Below are positions 1 through 9,267 of a stretch of DNA of 64,000 nucleotides, piece after piece (position 1 is the first letter of the stretch; every line of letters begins with the position of its first letter). The notes below the pieces were generated by a model. That model saw only the letters and a program-made list of their open reading frames with translations, made no database searches and was not told where the DNA came from. The stretch comes from DATGMP01 sp035293565. Lineage in GTDB: Bacteria > Pseudomonadota > Alphaproteobacteria > BOG-932 > Roseiterribacteraceae. The translations under genes and the position numbers were made by a program. The stretch is taken from positions 62,001-126,000 of the forward strand of contig DATGMP010000130.1 of NCBI GenBank assembly GCA_035293565.1, written 5' to 3'.

Positions 1-554
1 CGGAACTGGCTCAGCATCCCGCCATGACCGGATAGGCCCGTCGCATATTCGATGCCCCAGCCACCGATCAGCAGCGCGAGTCCGCCGCCGACAGGCACGC
101 CCAGCGAATAGACCGACATGGCCGTGGCAAGCCGTCCCGGCGGAAAATAGTCCGCGAGAAGCGAATAGGCGGCGGGCGACATCGCCGCTTCGCCGATCCC
201 GAGGCCGAGCCTGCCGGCGAAGAGCGCCCAGAAAGACTGGGCGAGGCCGCACAGCGCCGTCATCCCCGACCAGACGGCGCAGCCGATCGCCACCATCAGA
301 TTGCGGCTGCCCCGGTCAGCGATGCGGCCCAGAGGGATGCCCATCGCTGTATAGATCACGACGAAGGCGAGGCCGGAGAGATAGGAATATTCGGTGTCGG
401 TGATGCCGATATCGGCCCGGATCGGCTTGACCAGCTGCGAAAGGATGTTGCGGTCGATGAAGCTCGATACATAGAGCAGCGTCAGCATGCCCGCGACCAG
501 CGCCGGATAGAGCAGGCCGCGCGCGGCGGACGGATTCCCCTTGTCGACTTCCAA
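1..554 (-). CDS. MFS transporter, spinster-like (3' end cut by window)
   Basis: N-terminal 184 residues of a major facilitator superfamily permease of the inner membrane; the rest lies beyond the left edge. The TTG start at 554 follows a strong GGGGGAGG ribosome site. Hydrophobic segments alternate with the loop GRIADRGSRN (residues 76-85, the MFS motif between TM2 and TM3) and GRLGLGIGEAAMSP (about 114-127), which resembles the spinster group of MFS proteins. The gene heads a region with SnoaL-like proteins, SDRs and a TonB receptor, which suggests transport of a small hydrophobic catabolic substrate. The substrate cannot be read from sequence. Confidence 0.85.
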   Translation of the reverse strand, partial: MEVDKGNPSAARGLLYPALVAGMLTLLYVSSFIDRNILSQLVKPIRADIGITDTEYSYLSGLAFVVIYTAMGIPLGRIADRGSRNLMVAIGCAVWSGMTALCGLAQSFWALFAGRLGLGIGEAAMSPAAYSLLADYFPPGRLATAMSVYSLGVPVGGGLALLIGGWGIEYATGLSGHGGMLSQF

Positions 555-587
555 AGCGTCCTCCCCCACGACCTCGTTCAGATCATT

Positions 588-1004
588 CTACGCGATCGAA
601 TGATCCTTCGTCTCGATCCATTGCACATCGAGCTTCCGTCGCGCGAATTTCCATGCGCCGCCCCGGCGGACGAAGCGATCCTGGTAACGGATGTACATGT
701 CGAGCCGCTCCTGCTTCCCATCCTTGGGCGGGAACAGGTGGTAGGCGATGCAATAGGTCTCGCCCTGGGCGCTGTCGCCATCGATCGCGACCTGCTGGTT
801 CATCACGGTGTGAAGCGTCTTGTCGTAACGCGTCCGCATGCGGACCGGAATTTGGGCCAGCTGCGCGCTGCCGCGCCAGGTATTGACGTGACTTTCCAGC
901 TCGGCGTCGTCGGCGAAGAGTGACAGGAAGAGCTCGGCATCCCGCCGGTCGACGGCGCGGGCGTAAAGCTCGGCCAGCTTGCGCAGCGCAGCCTCGTCGC
1001 GCAT
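588..1004 (-). CDS. SnoaL-like / NTF2-fold protein
   Basis: A 138-residue protein of the SnoaL-like (nuclear transport factor 2 fold) family, small cone-shaped alpha+beta barrels used as isomerases, cyclases, hydratases or dioxygenase subunits. The pattern of an N-terminal helix with LYARAVDRRD, then LFADDAELE, and a C-terminal strand with WKFARRKLDV is typical. I chose the ATG at 1004 because GGGGAGGAAC lies directly upstream; a longer reading to 1034 lacks such a site. It is 33 bp upstream of the MFS gene on the same strand and probably co-transcribed with it. A related family member lies at 1879-2460. The reaction is unknown. Confidence 0.85.
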   Translation of the reverse strand: MRDEAALRKLAELYARAVDRRDAELFLSLFADDAELESHVNTWRGSAQLAQIPVRMRTRYDKTLHTVMNQQVAIDGDSAQGETYCIAYHLFPPKDGKQERLDMYIRYQDRFVRRGGAWKFARRKLDVQWIETKDHSIA

Positions 1005-1079
1005 CGATGTTCCTCCCCGCATTGCGCTTCCCACTCAGGGGGTACTATAGGCTGCTTGGTCTCGTAACGGCGAGGGCGA

Positions 1080-1829
<750 letters not shown>

Positions 1830-1878
1830 TGTAAAAGGCGAACAGGACGCCCAAATAGGCGGCGCAGAGCGCCAGGCA

Positions 1879-2460
1879 TCAGCCGATGGGGCCGTCCAGG
1901 CCCACAGCGGCGCGTGCCGCCCAGAGGGCATCGTCGGAATCTCGCTTTTGGACCACCCATCTATCGCTGTAGGTCGCTGCGGAGGGCGCCGGCGACCCGA
2001 CGATCGTCTCGACGATGCAGACGCGGCGCGCGATCCGCCAGGCGCCGTGGCGCCGTTCGAACCGGTCGACATAGCGGCCGAGCGCCCGGAGATCGATCTT
2101 GCCCTCGGCCGGTGCCGTAGCGCCCAGCAGCGCGCGGCGCATCTCGACCGGCAGATGGGCGTTGCGCTGGATCGCGGTGTAGCAGGTCTCGACGATTGCG
2201 CTGTCCGGGCCGTCGAACTCGATGAGCGTGTTGGTGAGGATATGCATCGACTGCTCGATCGCGCCGTGCCGCGCGACCATCGACTCGACCAACCCCTCGG
2301 CACTGCCCTTGTAGTCGCCTTGGTCCACCGTCGCGCCGGCGTGGAACGCCGAACGCACGAACTCCCAATTCCGCCGGTCGACCCCGCGCGCATAGCGGGC
2401 GAGCGCGTCCGTGATCTGGGCGCGGTCGGCCAGACGTTCGGGTGTGTAGGCGGTGGTCAT
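1879..2460 (-). CDS. SnoaL-like / NTF2-fold protein
   Basis: A 193-residue SnoaL-like protein. The N-terminal pattern RAQITDALARYARGVDRRNWEFVRSAF matches the shape of the 588-1004 protein, followed by a barrel strand region ending RRHGAWRIARRVCIVETI. I used the ATG at 2460, which has GGGAGGACG upstream; the frame stays open to 2850 but that part is antisense to the neighbouring SDR. About 30 C-terminal residues extend past the usual fold. It is divergent from the SDR gene at 2552 and separated from it by a perfect inverted repeat. The role is probably in the same catabolic route. Confidence 0.82.
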   Translation of the reverse strand: MTTAYTPERLADRAQITDALARYARGVDRRNWEFVRSAFHAGATVDQGDYKGSAEGLVESMVARHGAIEQSMHILTNTLIEFDGPDSAIVETCYTAIQRNAHLPVEMRRALLGATAPAEGKIDLRALGRYVDRFERRHGAWRIARRVCIVETIVGSPAPSAATYSDRWVVQKRDSDDALWAARAAVGLDGPIG

Positions 2461-2508
2461 CGTCGCGTCCTCCCCAGGTTCGGCTTGTCCTAAGCTCTCA
2501 TTGCTGAG

Positions 2509-2552
2509 ATCGTCATGCCCGCAATAAATGCAATAAATGCGGGCATGACGAT
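2509..2552. repeat. Perfect inverted repeat, alphaproteobacterial palindrome family (short form)
   Basis: The 15-bp arms ATCGTCATGCCCGCA (2509-2523) and TGCGGGCATGACGAT (2538-2552) are exact reverse complements around a 14-bp loop that carries a tandem GCAATAAAT. The outer CGTCATGCCCG is the same start as the longer elements at 31503-31589 and 50013-50100. It lies between two divergent genes and its last base is the first base of the likely TTG start of the SDR. Confidence 0.85.
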
Positions 2553-3343
2553 TGAGGTCAACTCTTACAAGTTTCCCTGCGCGGCCGGATCTGCAAGGCC
2601 GTTCGGTCCTCGTCACCGGCGCGTCGGAGGGCATCGGCCGCGGGATTGCGCTCGCCCTTAGCCGTCGAGGCGCAAAGGTGATGGTGACGGCGCTCGACCT
2701 CGCATCGGCCGAAATGGTTGCCGCCGAGATTGGCGCACGCGGCGATATTGCTGCGGCCGCGATATGCAACGTTACGATCGCCTCCGATGTCGAAAACGCG
2801 ATCGCCGCATCGATCGCGGAATTCGGCGCGCTCGACGCGATCGTGCACAACGCGAACAGCGCCTATGGCAGTAGGCCGATTCCGATCGAAGCGGTGGAGG
2901 AGGCGAATTGGGACGATCAAGTCGCCGTCGCGCTTCGTGCGGTCCGCAATATCGCAACGGCGGGATTCGCCGAGCTGAAGCAACGGCAGGGGGCGCTCGT
3001 CATCCTCACATCGAGCTCGGGCGTCGAGGCGACCGCCGGCATTCCGGTCTATTCGGCCGTGAAGGCTGCGCAGCGGGCGCTCGCAAAAAGCCTGGCGCGC
3101 GAATGGGGACCGCATGGCGTGCGGGTCAATGCGCTCGCGCCGTCGGCCGTCACGCCCGCCGTCGGCCGTTACCTCGAGGCCGAACCCCTTATGCGCGACT
3201 GGATGCTGGCACGCGCCTCGCTGCGGCGCCTGGGCGATGCCGAGTCCGATATCGGCGGCGCGGTCGCGTTCCTGATCGGCCCTGACAGCGCGTTCGTTAC
3301 CGGCCAGACGCTCTTCGTCAGCGGCGGCTCGCTGATGGTGTGA
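2552..3343 (+). CDS. Atypical short-chain dehydrogenase/reductase (paralogue A)
   Basis: A 263-residue SDR with the nucleotide-binding motif TGASEGIG (residues 22-29), S154, Y167 and K171 in the expected spacing. Two classical features are absent: the NNAG motif reads HNAN (99-102), and the catalytic-tetrad Asn position in the helix-4 motif is A127 (VAVAL instead of VNL). The paralogue at 4248-5003 has the same changes. An Asp at the end of strand 2 (TALDL) favours NAD(H). The start is uncertain: TTG at 2552 sits at the edge of an inverted repeat with no good ribosome site, and no in-frame ATG is available. It is convergent with the PhyH gene. Confidence 0.85.
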   Translation: MRSTLTSFPARPDLQGRSVLVTGASEGIGRGIALALSRRGAKVMVTALDLASAEMVAAEIGARGDIAAAAICNVTIASDVENAIAASIAEFGALDAIVHNANSAYGSRPIPIEAVEEANWDDQVAVALRAVRNIATAGFAELKQRQGALVILTSSSGVEATAGIPVYSAVKAAQRALAKSLAREWGPHGVRVNALAPSAVTPAVGRYLEAEPLMRDWMLARASLRRLGDAESDIGGAVAFLIGPDSAFVTGQTLFVSGGSLMV

Positions 3344-3349
3344 GGCGCG

Positions 3350-4180
3350 TCAGCGCACCGCCTCCAATATCGAAGGCGCATCCAGCACGGTCGCCGCTTC
3401 CGCATGGCGTGAAGCCTGGAATTCCTCGCGCGGCTTCGGCACCCAACCCGGTCGGTTCGAGACAGCGCTGTAGACGATGTAGAGAATCCAGCGCGAGTGG
3501 ACCGACATATTGTGGCCGGAGCCATGGACCATGTCGCCATGGAAGATCACAACCGCGCCGGGCTCGCCCGTAACCGCGACCGGCTCGCCATAGCGGCCGA
3601 CGATATCGGCCATTTTCTCGGGCGGTACCGGCATCGGCTCGCCGCGTTCGGCGACGCGGCGGATGCGGGCCTGCAGCTCGTCCTGCGAAACGTCGGGCTT
3701 GACGATCCCCTCGCGGTGGCTGCCGGGGATGAAATAGAGGCAGCCGCCGACCTCTGTCGCCTTGTCGAACAGCACTGCCGCGGTCAGGATCTTGTGGTTG
3801 GGCGTGCCGTCCATGATGTTCCAGTTCGTATAGTCCTGGTGCCACTCATAGATGGCGCCGCCGAGCGCGGCCTTGGTGTTGCACTTGGTGTGGTAGACGA
3901 AGACGTCCTCGCCCAGCAGGTCCTGCACGGGCTCGAGGATCCGGGACGATCGCACCAGCGCCTCATAGGCACGAGACGCCGTGGGGCCGGTCGGTTCGTG
4001 CATGCCATAGACGATCCGCGGGCCGCCCGTTCTCTCGCGCACGACGCGGGGATCATGGATCTCGCCCACCCGGTCGAGCTCGCGCTTCAAGAGCCCGATC
4101 TCGTCTGCCCCGATCAGGTTCGGAAAGATCAGATAGCCGTCGCGCTCATAGCGCGCGCGCTGTTCCGCTGTGAGTCTCAC
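3350..4180 (-). CDS. Phytanoyl-CoA dioxygenase (PhyH) family protein
   Basis: A 276-residue Fe(II)/2-oxoglutarate-dependent oxygenase of the PhyH family. The iron-binding facial triad can be seen as HQD in EWHQDYTNWN and the distal His in MVHGSGHNMS, and an Arg for 2-oxoglutarate follows in HSRWILYIVY. The start is GTG at 4180 with AGGGGAAGG upstream. The family hydroxylates unactivated carbons of lipids and natural products. It lies between the two paralogous SDRs, convergent with one and divergent from the other, so it may supply the alcohol the SDRs then oxidise; that is inference. Confidence 0.88.
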   Translation of the reverse strand: MRLTAEQRARYERDGYLIFPNLIGADEIGLLKRELDRVGEIHDPRVVRERTGGPRIVYGMHEPTGPTASRAYEALVRSSRILEPVQDLLGEDVFVYHTKCNTKAALGGAIYEWHQDYTNWNIMDGTPNHKILTAAVLFDKATEVGGCLYFIPGSHREGIVKPDVSQDELQARIRRVAERGEPMPVPPEKMADIVGRYGEPVAVTGEPGAVVIFHGDMVHGSGHNMSVHSRWILYIVYSAVSNRPGWVPKPREEFQASRHAEAATVLDAPSILEAVR

Positions 4181-4247
4181 TGGCCCTTCCCCTGGCGCCC
4201 GGCCGTGAATTGTACTAGAGGCCGTAGCCGAAGCGAAGCGGGGAAAC

Positions 4248-5003
4248 ATGCTGCACGGCAAATCGGTGCTCGTGACCGGCGCCGGAATGGGCCTCGGACG
4301 CGCCATAGCGCTGGCCGCCGCCTCGGCCGGTGCGAAGGTTGCCGTGACGGCGATGGACATCCCGACCGGCGAGGCGGTCGCCGAGGAGATCCGGGCACGC
4401 GGCGGAATCGCGATGCCGATTCTCTGCGACGTAACCAACCAGGAAGATATCGAGGGCGCCGTCGCCGTGACGCTCTCTGCTTTCGGGAAGCTCGATGCTT
4501 TCGTGCACAACGCCAACAGCGCCCGGACGGCCGGGGCCAAGGTGATTGAAGATATCGAGGAGGAGGGCTGGGACGACCAGGTCGCGGTAGCGCTGCGCGC
4601 CGTTCTCTATGCGGCCTGGGCCGCCTTGCCGGCCTTGGTCGCCACCCGCGGCACGCTGGTCGTGCTGACCTCCAATGCCGGGATCGAGGGCAGCCATTTC
4701 CTGCCTGGCTACTCGACCGTCAAGGGCGCGCAACGGGGGCTGGTCAAGAGCCTGGCGCGCGAATGGGGGCCGACGGGCGTGCGCGTCAACGCGGTGGCGC
4801 CCTCGGCCGTAACGCCGGCCCTCGAAGCCTTTATTCAGCGCGAGCCGCATATGCGGGACCATCTGGTCCGGCGCGCCGCGCTGAGGCGCTTCGGGGATGC
4901 CGAGGCCGATATCGGGCCGGTGGTCAACTTCCTGATCGGCGACGACAGCGCCTTCGTGAGCGGGCAGACCCTGCTGGTCAATGGCGGCGCCCTGATGGTT
5001 TGA
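4248..5003 (+). CDS. Atypical short-chain dehydrogenase/reductase (paralogue B)
   Basis: A 251-residue SDR clearly paralogous to 2552-3343; both share WDDQVAVALRAV, SLAREWGP and VAPSAVTPA-like blocks and the C-terminal GQTL..GG.LMV. TGAGMGLG (10-17), S142, Y155 and K159 are present. As in the paralogue, NNAG is HNAN (87-90) and the tetrad Asn is Ala (A115). The Asp in TAMDI suggests NAD(H). The ATG follows GCGGGGAAAC. It is divergent from the PhyH gene, and its stop is followed by an AT-rich stretch that probably carries the promoter of the TonB receptor. Confidence 0.88.
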   Translation: MLHGKSVLVTGAGMGLGRAIALAAASAGAKVAVTAMDIPTGEAVAEEIRARGGIAMPILCDVTNQEDIEGAVAVTLSAFGKLDAFVHNANSARTAGAKVIEDIEEEGWDDQVAVALRAVLYAAWAALPALVATRGTLVVLTSNAGIEGSHFLPGYSTVKGAQRGLVKSLAREWGPTGVRVNAVAPSAVTPALEAFIQREPHMRDHLVRRAALRRFGDAEADIGPVVNFLIGDDSAFVSGQTLLVNGGALMV

Positions 5004-5029
5004 TCTAAACTTTCTATCTTACATATCAT
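5000..5029 (+). promoter_or_regulatory. Candidate sigma-70 promoter for the TonB receptor
   Basis: TTGATC (5000-5005) and TATCAT (5024-5029) are separated by 18 bp in the most AT-rich intergenic stretch nearby, just after the SDR stop. They match the -35 consensus at 4 of 6 and the -10 consensus at 5 of 6 positions. A GCTTGC-N12-GCAAGC inverted repeat lies downstream and could be a weak terminator or an operator. Confidence 0.35.
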
Positions 5030-5147
5030 TGTATTCATAAAAGGCTTGCGCCTCCACCCGAGCAAGCGCTAGTTTCCCGCCCTCGCGTTCCGATTGAACC
5101 GTTGCGCGCGAAGACGCGTTTGCGGAAGAAAGCTAAGGAGGGTGCGG

Positions 5148-7469
5148 TTGTCGCCAAGGTTTCTCGCCATTGTGTCCAGTGTCAGCGTCATTGCTCTTTG
5201 GCACGGGTCACCCGCTCGCGCGCAGCGGGATCAGCCGGCAGCTTCGGCCGGGGCCGCCGATATGGAGGAGATCACGGTCACCGCGCGGCGGCGGGAGGAA
5301 AGAGTTCAAACCGTCCCGGTCGCGATCACCGCCTTCAGCCAGGCCGATCTCGAGGCTCACCATATCGAGCAGGTCCACGATCTGATTCGTGACGTGCCGT
5401 CGATGGCGATGAGCACCGCGCAGTCGGATCAAAATGCGCCATTCTCGACACAGCTGACGCTACGCGGGCTGGAGGGGACGGTCCCTTATTTCGCCGGCGT
5501 TCCTGCCGGCCATGCCGATTTCAACTCCAACAACGGCCTGGCGACCGGGCTGTCGCCCGCCAATTTCTTCGACCTCGACCATGTGGAGGTCGACAAAGGA
5601 CCGCAAGGCACGTTGTTCGGCAAGAACTCGATTGGCGGTCTTCTCGACTTCGAACCCAAGCGGCCGACCAATGATTTCGAGGGTTACGCAAAGGTCACGG
5701 TCGGCAACTACAACGACTTTGAATTCGAGGGCGCCCTCAACGTCCCGATCGTCCCCGACAAGCTGCTGGTGCGCATTGCCGGCCAGAATCAGCAGCGCGA
5801 CGGCTATACGCACGACGTGCTGAACGGCAAGGATTACGACGATCGCAACTATCAGGCTTGGCGCGTCGGCGTCACTTTCCGTCCGACGGACGATTTCGAG
5901 AACTATCTTGTCTATGACGGCTACTGGCAGCACACGAACGGCACGTCGACGATCCTGACCGGCATCAACCCGGCATTCCCGTTGATCAGCCGCTTCAATC
6001 CGTTTGCCGTGCTGGCGACGCAGCAGGCGCTCGGTCCGCGGCAGGAGCTCGGACGAACGACCCCCGGTATCGGCAAGGATTATTTCTACGACCTGACCGA
6101 CATCGCGACCTGGGACGTCACCGACACGCTGACGATCAAGAACATCGCCGCGACCCGGATCACCAAGACCCTCGCGACCGAGGATTCCGACGGCACCTTC
6201 CTGCCGCTCATCAATGTCGGCGATCCTGTGAATCCGCACGGCTGGCTCGACAATTCGGTCCAATACACCGAGGAGCTGCAGCTTCAAGGCAAGGCGCTGT
6301 CGGACAAGCTTAGCTGGGTGGTCGGCGGCTATCTCGAATTCGATCATCCGCTCGGTCGGAATATCTATGAATCCGATACCCTCGGCGGGCTCGCCTATTA
6401 CCATTTCTGGCAATCCAGCCGCAGCCAGGCGATGTACGCGCACGGCATCTATGATCTATCCGACTGGGTGCCCGGTCTGCGGTTCACTGCCGGCTATCGC
6501 TATACCTGGGACTTCGTCTCGAACGTCCAGACGAACACGACCAAAGTCGACATGGTCACGCGCAACGCGGCCGGCCTCCCGACCAATTGCGGGTCACAGT
6601 TCGCGAGCATCAATTGCGTCAACGCCGTCAGCGGCAATTTCCAATCGCCAGGCTGGAACGTCAGCCTGGACGATCAGCTGACCGACAACACGCTGGTCTA
6701 TGTCCGCTCAGGGAACGCCTATCGCCCGGGCGGCTTCAACCTCACGGTGGCGCCCCAATTCCAGAAGTTCCAGCCTGAGCACGTCACGGACGTGGAGATC
6801 GGCGTGAAATCCGAATGGGACTTCATGGGAATGCATGCCCGCACCAACGCCGATCTGTTCCACACCGATTACAAGAACGTCCAGATCAAGGTGCCGGTCA
6901 GCTATATCGACAATACCGGCGTGCTGCGCGTCGCCCAGGCTTTCGAGAATGGCGGCGGCGGCTATGTCGAGGGCGGCGAGTTCGAGGGCACCTTCATCCC
7001 GCTGAAGGGCGTCGAGATTTCGCCGCACCTCTCTTACGTCTATGCCCGCTACGACAAATATCCGAATGCTACGCCGGGCGTGTCGCTGCCGCCCTTCCTC
7101 TATTTCCCGAAGACCCAGTACGGGATCACCGGCACCTATCACCTGCCGCTCGATGAATCCTATGGCGACGTGGCGGTACAGTTGAGCTACGCCTTCAACG
7201 GCCAGCAATATGACAGCATCCTCACGGCCGAGAAGTACAACATCATCCCCTCCTGGGATCAGCTCGATCTTCGCATCACCTGGACGAATATCATGGGAAG
7301 GCCGTTCGACGCGGAGTTCTTCATGACGAACGTCACCGACAACACCTACGTCACGGGTGCCCTTCCGCTTTGGACGCAGTTGGGCTTTGATGCGGTGTCT
7401 TACGACGCGCCCAGGATGTTCGGCTTTTCGCTGAAGTATCGCTTCGGTCCGGGGCTCGCTGCATACTAG
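5148..7469 (+). CDS. TonB-dependent outer-membrane receptor
   Basis: A 773-residue TonB-dependent receptor. The start is best placed at TTG 5148, six bases after AAGGAGG; it gives a clean signal peptide ending PARAQ. The TonB box/plug start is EEITVTAR (40-47), followed by the plug domain with LTLRGLEGT and DHVEVDKGPQGTLFGKN, then a 22-strand barrel ending in repeated aromatic strands. The very end is YRFGPGLAAY, so a few residues extend beyond the usual terminal Phe. There is no STN signalling domain. It is followed 50 bp later by an MFS gene, so import across both membranes of a scarce hydrophobic compound is the likely job. Confidence 0.93.
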   Translation: MSPRFLAIVSSVSVIALWHGSPARAQRDQPAASAGAADMEEITVTARRREERVQTVPVAITAFSQADLEAHHIEQVHDLIRDVPSMAMSTAQSDQNAPFSTQLTLRGLEGTVPYFAGVPAGHADFNSNNGLATGLSPANFFDLDHVEVDKGPQGTLFGKNSIGGLLDFEPKRPTNDFEGYAKVTVGNYNDFEFEGALNVPIVPDKLLVRIAGQNQQRDGYTHDVLNGKDYDDRNYQAWRVGVTFRPTDDFENYLVYDGYWQHTNGTSTILTGINPAFPLISRFNPFAVLATQQALGPRQELGRTTPGIGKDYFYDLTDIATWDVTDTLTIKNIAATRITKTLATEDSDGTFLPLINVGDPVNPHGWLDNSVQYTEELQLQGKALSDKLSWVVGGYLEFDHPLGRNIYESDTLGGLAYYHFWQSSRSQAMYAHGIYDLSDWVPGLRFTAGYRYTWDFVSNVQTNTTKVDMVTRNAAGLPTNCGSQFASINCVNAVSGNFQSPGWNVSLDDQLTDNTLVYVRSGNAYRPGGFNLTVAPQFQKFQPEHVTDVEIGVKSEWDFMGMHARTNADLFHTDYKNVQIKVPVSYIDNTGVLRVAQAFENGGGGYVEGGEFEGTFIPLKGVEISPHLSYVYARYDKYPNATPGVSLPPFLYFPKTQYGITGTYHLPLDESYGDVAVQLSYAFNGQQYDSILTAEKYNIIPSWDQLDLRITWTNIMGRPFDAEFFMTNVTDNTYVTGALPLWTQLGFDAVSYDAPRMFGFSLKYRFGPGLAAY

Positions 7470-7519
7470 CGTCCGCGACGGGCTCCTCGCCCGCCGCCGG
7501 CGGGGAGGAGTCGTAACGC

Positions 7520-8734
7520 ATGACGGTGGGTGAGACCGGCATCGCCGCAAGCCGGCCATCGGCGCGCGCGGAAGGCTGGCGCGGGCAGCTCGGGCTTGCG
7601 GTCATGCTGGGCGGCGTGGCCTTCAACATGCTGCTGCTGTCGGCGATCTCCTCGGTGCTGCCGACGATCGCGCCGCATTTCGGTACCGGCCACGAGGCCG
7701 AGTTCATTGCCCAATCCATCATCACCTTCTCGGGCCTGGGCATCATCGCGGGCGGACTGATCGCGCTATGGCTCGGGGGCAAGATCGGCCTGCGCGGTCT
7801 GCTGTTGCTTGCGCTCGCGGTTTACGGGATTTCCGGATCGGCGGGCCTTTTCCTCGATAGCGCGGCCGCGCTGCTCACCGTCCGCGTGCTTCAAGGCATG
7901 GCGTCGGCTTGGATCGGGGCGGCGACGTTCGCGATGATCGGCAACCGCTTCGAAGGGCCCGCAAGGGCCCGCTTGCTCGGCTATCAGGGTTCCTTTGTTG
8001 CCCTTGCAGGGACGGTGACGCTCTCGATCGCGGGCTTTCTGGCGCGCGATGTCAGCTGGCGCGCGCCTTTCGGGCTTTACATGCTGGCCTTCGTCGCACT
8101 GGCGATGGGGTTGGTGGCAACCTTCCCGAAGGCGGAGACGGCGACGCCGGGCGTAAAGTCCCGGCCGAGCCGCGCGCTCTTCCGGCTCTGGCGTACCTAT
8201 CTGATGATCGTGCCGCTTTATGTTGCCGCGTACATGTTCTTCCTGCAATTTCCCTTCGTCCTGAAGGGCGATGGCGTCGCGGATCCGGTCATGCGATCGA
8301 ACGTGATGATTGCAATCACGGTGATGAACTTCATCGGCGGGCTCTTCTACGGCCGCATCCTTGAACGAATCGGCACCCGCTGGATGTTCGTGCTGATCCT
8401 CGGGACGATGGCGGCGAGCCATTTCGTCGTCGGCGCGCTCACCGGCATTCCGGCGGCGGTGGTCGCCTGCGGCCTCGCCGGATTGGGCGGCGGCAGCCTC
8501 GTGCCCTACATCACCAACCTGGTTCTCACGCAGGCAGCGCCCGACATGCGGGCGCGCGCGATCGGCTTTCAGTACACCGTCATGTATATCGGTGATTTCA
8601 TGAATCCCATACTCGTGACGCCGTTGCGGGGCTTCATCGGCAACCATCAAGCTTTCGCCGTCATCGGCGCATTCCTCGCGGCGGCGGCCCTTTTGCAAGT
8701 CTTCCTGCGACGGCCGCTCGGCACGGCGCCATGA
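7520..8734 (+). CDS. MFS transporter
   Basis: A 404-residue inner-membrane permease with 12 predicted hydrophobic segments. The TM2-3 loop reads GGKIGLRGLL, a degenerate MFS motif, and RVLQGMASAWIGA follows in TM4. GGGGAGGAG lies upstream of the ATG. It follows the TonB receptor and overlaps the next gene by ATGA, so receptor, permease and NTF2-like protein probably form an operon. The TonB receptor would deliver the substrate to the periplasm and this protein would carry it inward; direction is inferred from context. Confidence 0.87.
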   Translation: MTVGETGIAASRPSARAEGWRGQLGLAVMLGGVAFNMLLLSAISSVLPTIAPHFGTGHEAEFIAQSIITFSGLGIIAGGLIALWLGGKIGLRGLLLLALAVYGISGSAGLFLDSAAALLTVRVLQGMASAWIGAATFAMIGNRFEGPARARLLGYQGSFVALAGTVTLSIAGFLARDVSWRAPFGLYMLAFVALAMGLVATFPKAETATPGVKSRPSRALFRLWRTYLMIVPLYVAAYMFFLQFPFVLKGDGVADPVMRSNVMIAITVMNFIGGLFYGRILERIGTRWMFVLILGTMAASHFVVGALTGIPAAVVACGLAGLGGGSLVPYITNLVLTQAAPDMRARAIGFQYTVMYIGDFMNPILVTPLRGFIGNHQAFAVIGAFLAAAALLQVFLRRPLGTAP

Positions 8735-9108
8735 GCGATCCGCGCGCAGCCGAGATTCTGAGACTGGACGAACAGCGGCGCGCTGCGCTGATCGCCGGCG
8801 ATTTCGCGACGCTGGACCGGTTGCTCGCCGACGATCTGGTGCATGTGCACGGTACGGGCTTGCCCGACGGCAAGGCGCATTACTTCCGGGATCTGCGCGA
8901 AAGCTTCGAGTTCGTTGCGATCACGCGCGGCGAGACGCGCGTACGCCTCCACGGCGAGGCCGCCATCGTCACGGGTCCGATGATTCACAAGGTGCGCCTC
9001 AAGGCCGACGGCAAGCTTGTCGAGATGGCAGCTTACGGGACGCAAATCTGGGAGCGGCGGTCGGATGGCTGGAGGCTGGTCTTCTATCAGGCGACGCCGG
9101 TAAAGTAG
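8731..9108 (+). CDS. NTF2-like (DUF4440-type) protein
   Basis: A 125-residue NTF2-fold protein. The N-terminal helix with LDEQRRAALIAGDFATLDRLLADDLVHVH and the C-terminal GWRLVFYQATPV are characteristic of the DUF4440/SnoaL group. Its ATG overlaps the stop of the MFS gene (ATGA), which indicates translational coupling. It is the third NTF2-fold gene within 9 kb. The family is non-catalytic or catalyses small isomerisation and hydration steps; no function can be fixed here. Confidence 0.85.
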   Translation: MSDPRAAEILRLDEQRRAALIAGDFATLDRLLADDLVHVHGTGLPDGKAHYFRDLRESFEFVAITRGETRVRLHGEAAIVTGPMIHKVRLKADGKLVEMAAYGTQIWERRSDGWRLVFYQATPVK

Positions 9109-9114
9109 GCGCTT

Positions 9115-9267
9115 ATGAAGGACGGCAACGGCTCCGGCGAGGATCTTCGCAAGAAGGCCGAGAGGCTGCGCGACCTCGCGCTCGAGGAGCTGCGCCGGCG
9201 CGGCATGTCCGAGAGCGAGATCAAGGAGATCCGCACCGGTATCAAGGAGCGGCCGACAAAGACATGA
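9115..9267 (+). CDS. Small helical hypothetical protein (50 aa)
   Basis: A 50-residue, highly charged protein beginning MKDGNGSGED, with a helix rich in Lys/Arg/Glu (LRKKAERLRDLALEELRRRG) and a second short helix. It starts 6 bp after the previous stop and its TGA overlaps the ATG of the next gene (ATGA at 9264), so it sits in frame within the operon. The overlap at its 3' end and the amphipathic composition support a real gene. No family is recognised. Confidence 0.6.
   Translation: MKDGNGSGEDLRKKAERLRDLALEELRRRGMSESEIKEIRTGIKERPTKT

Noticed and set aside
1004..1079. A TTGCGC/TACTAT promoter between the divergent genes at 1004 and 1080
   Set aside because: The spacer is 15 bp and both boxes are weak; not listed.
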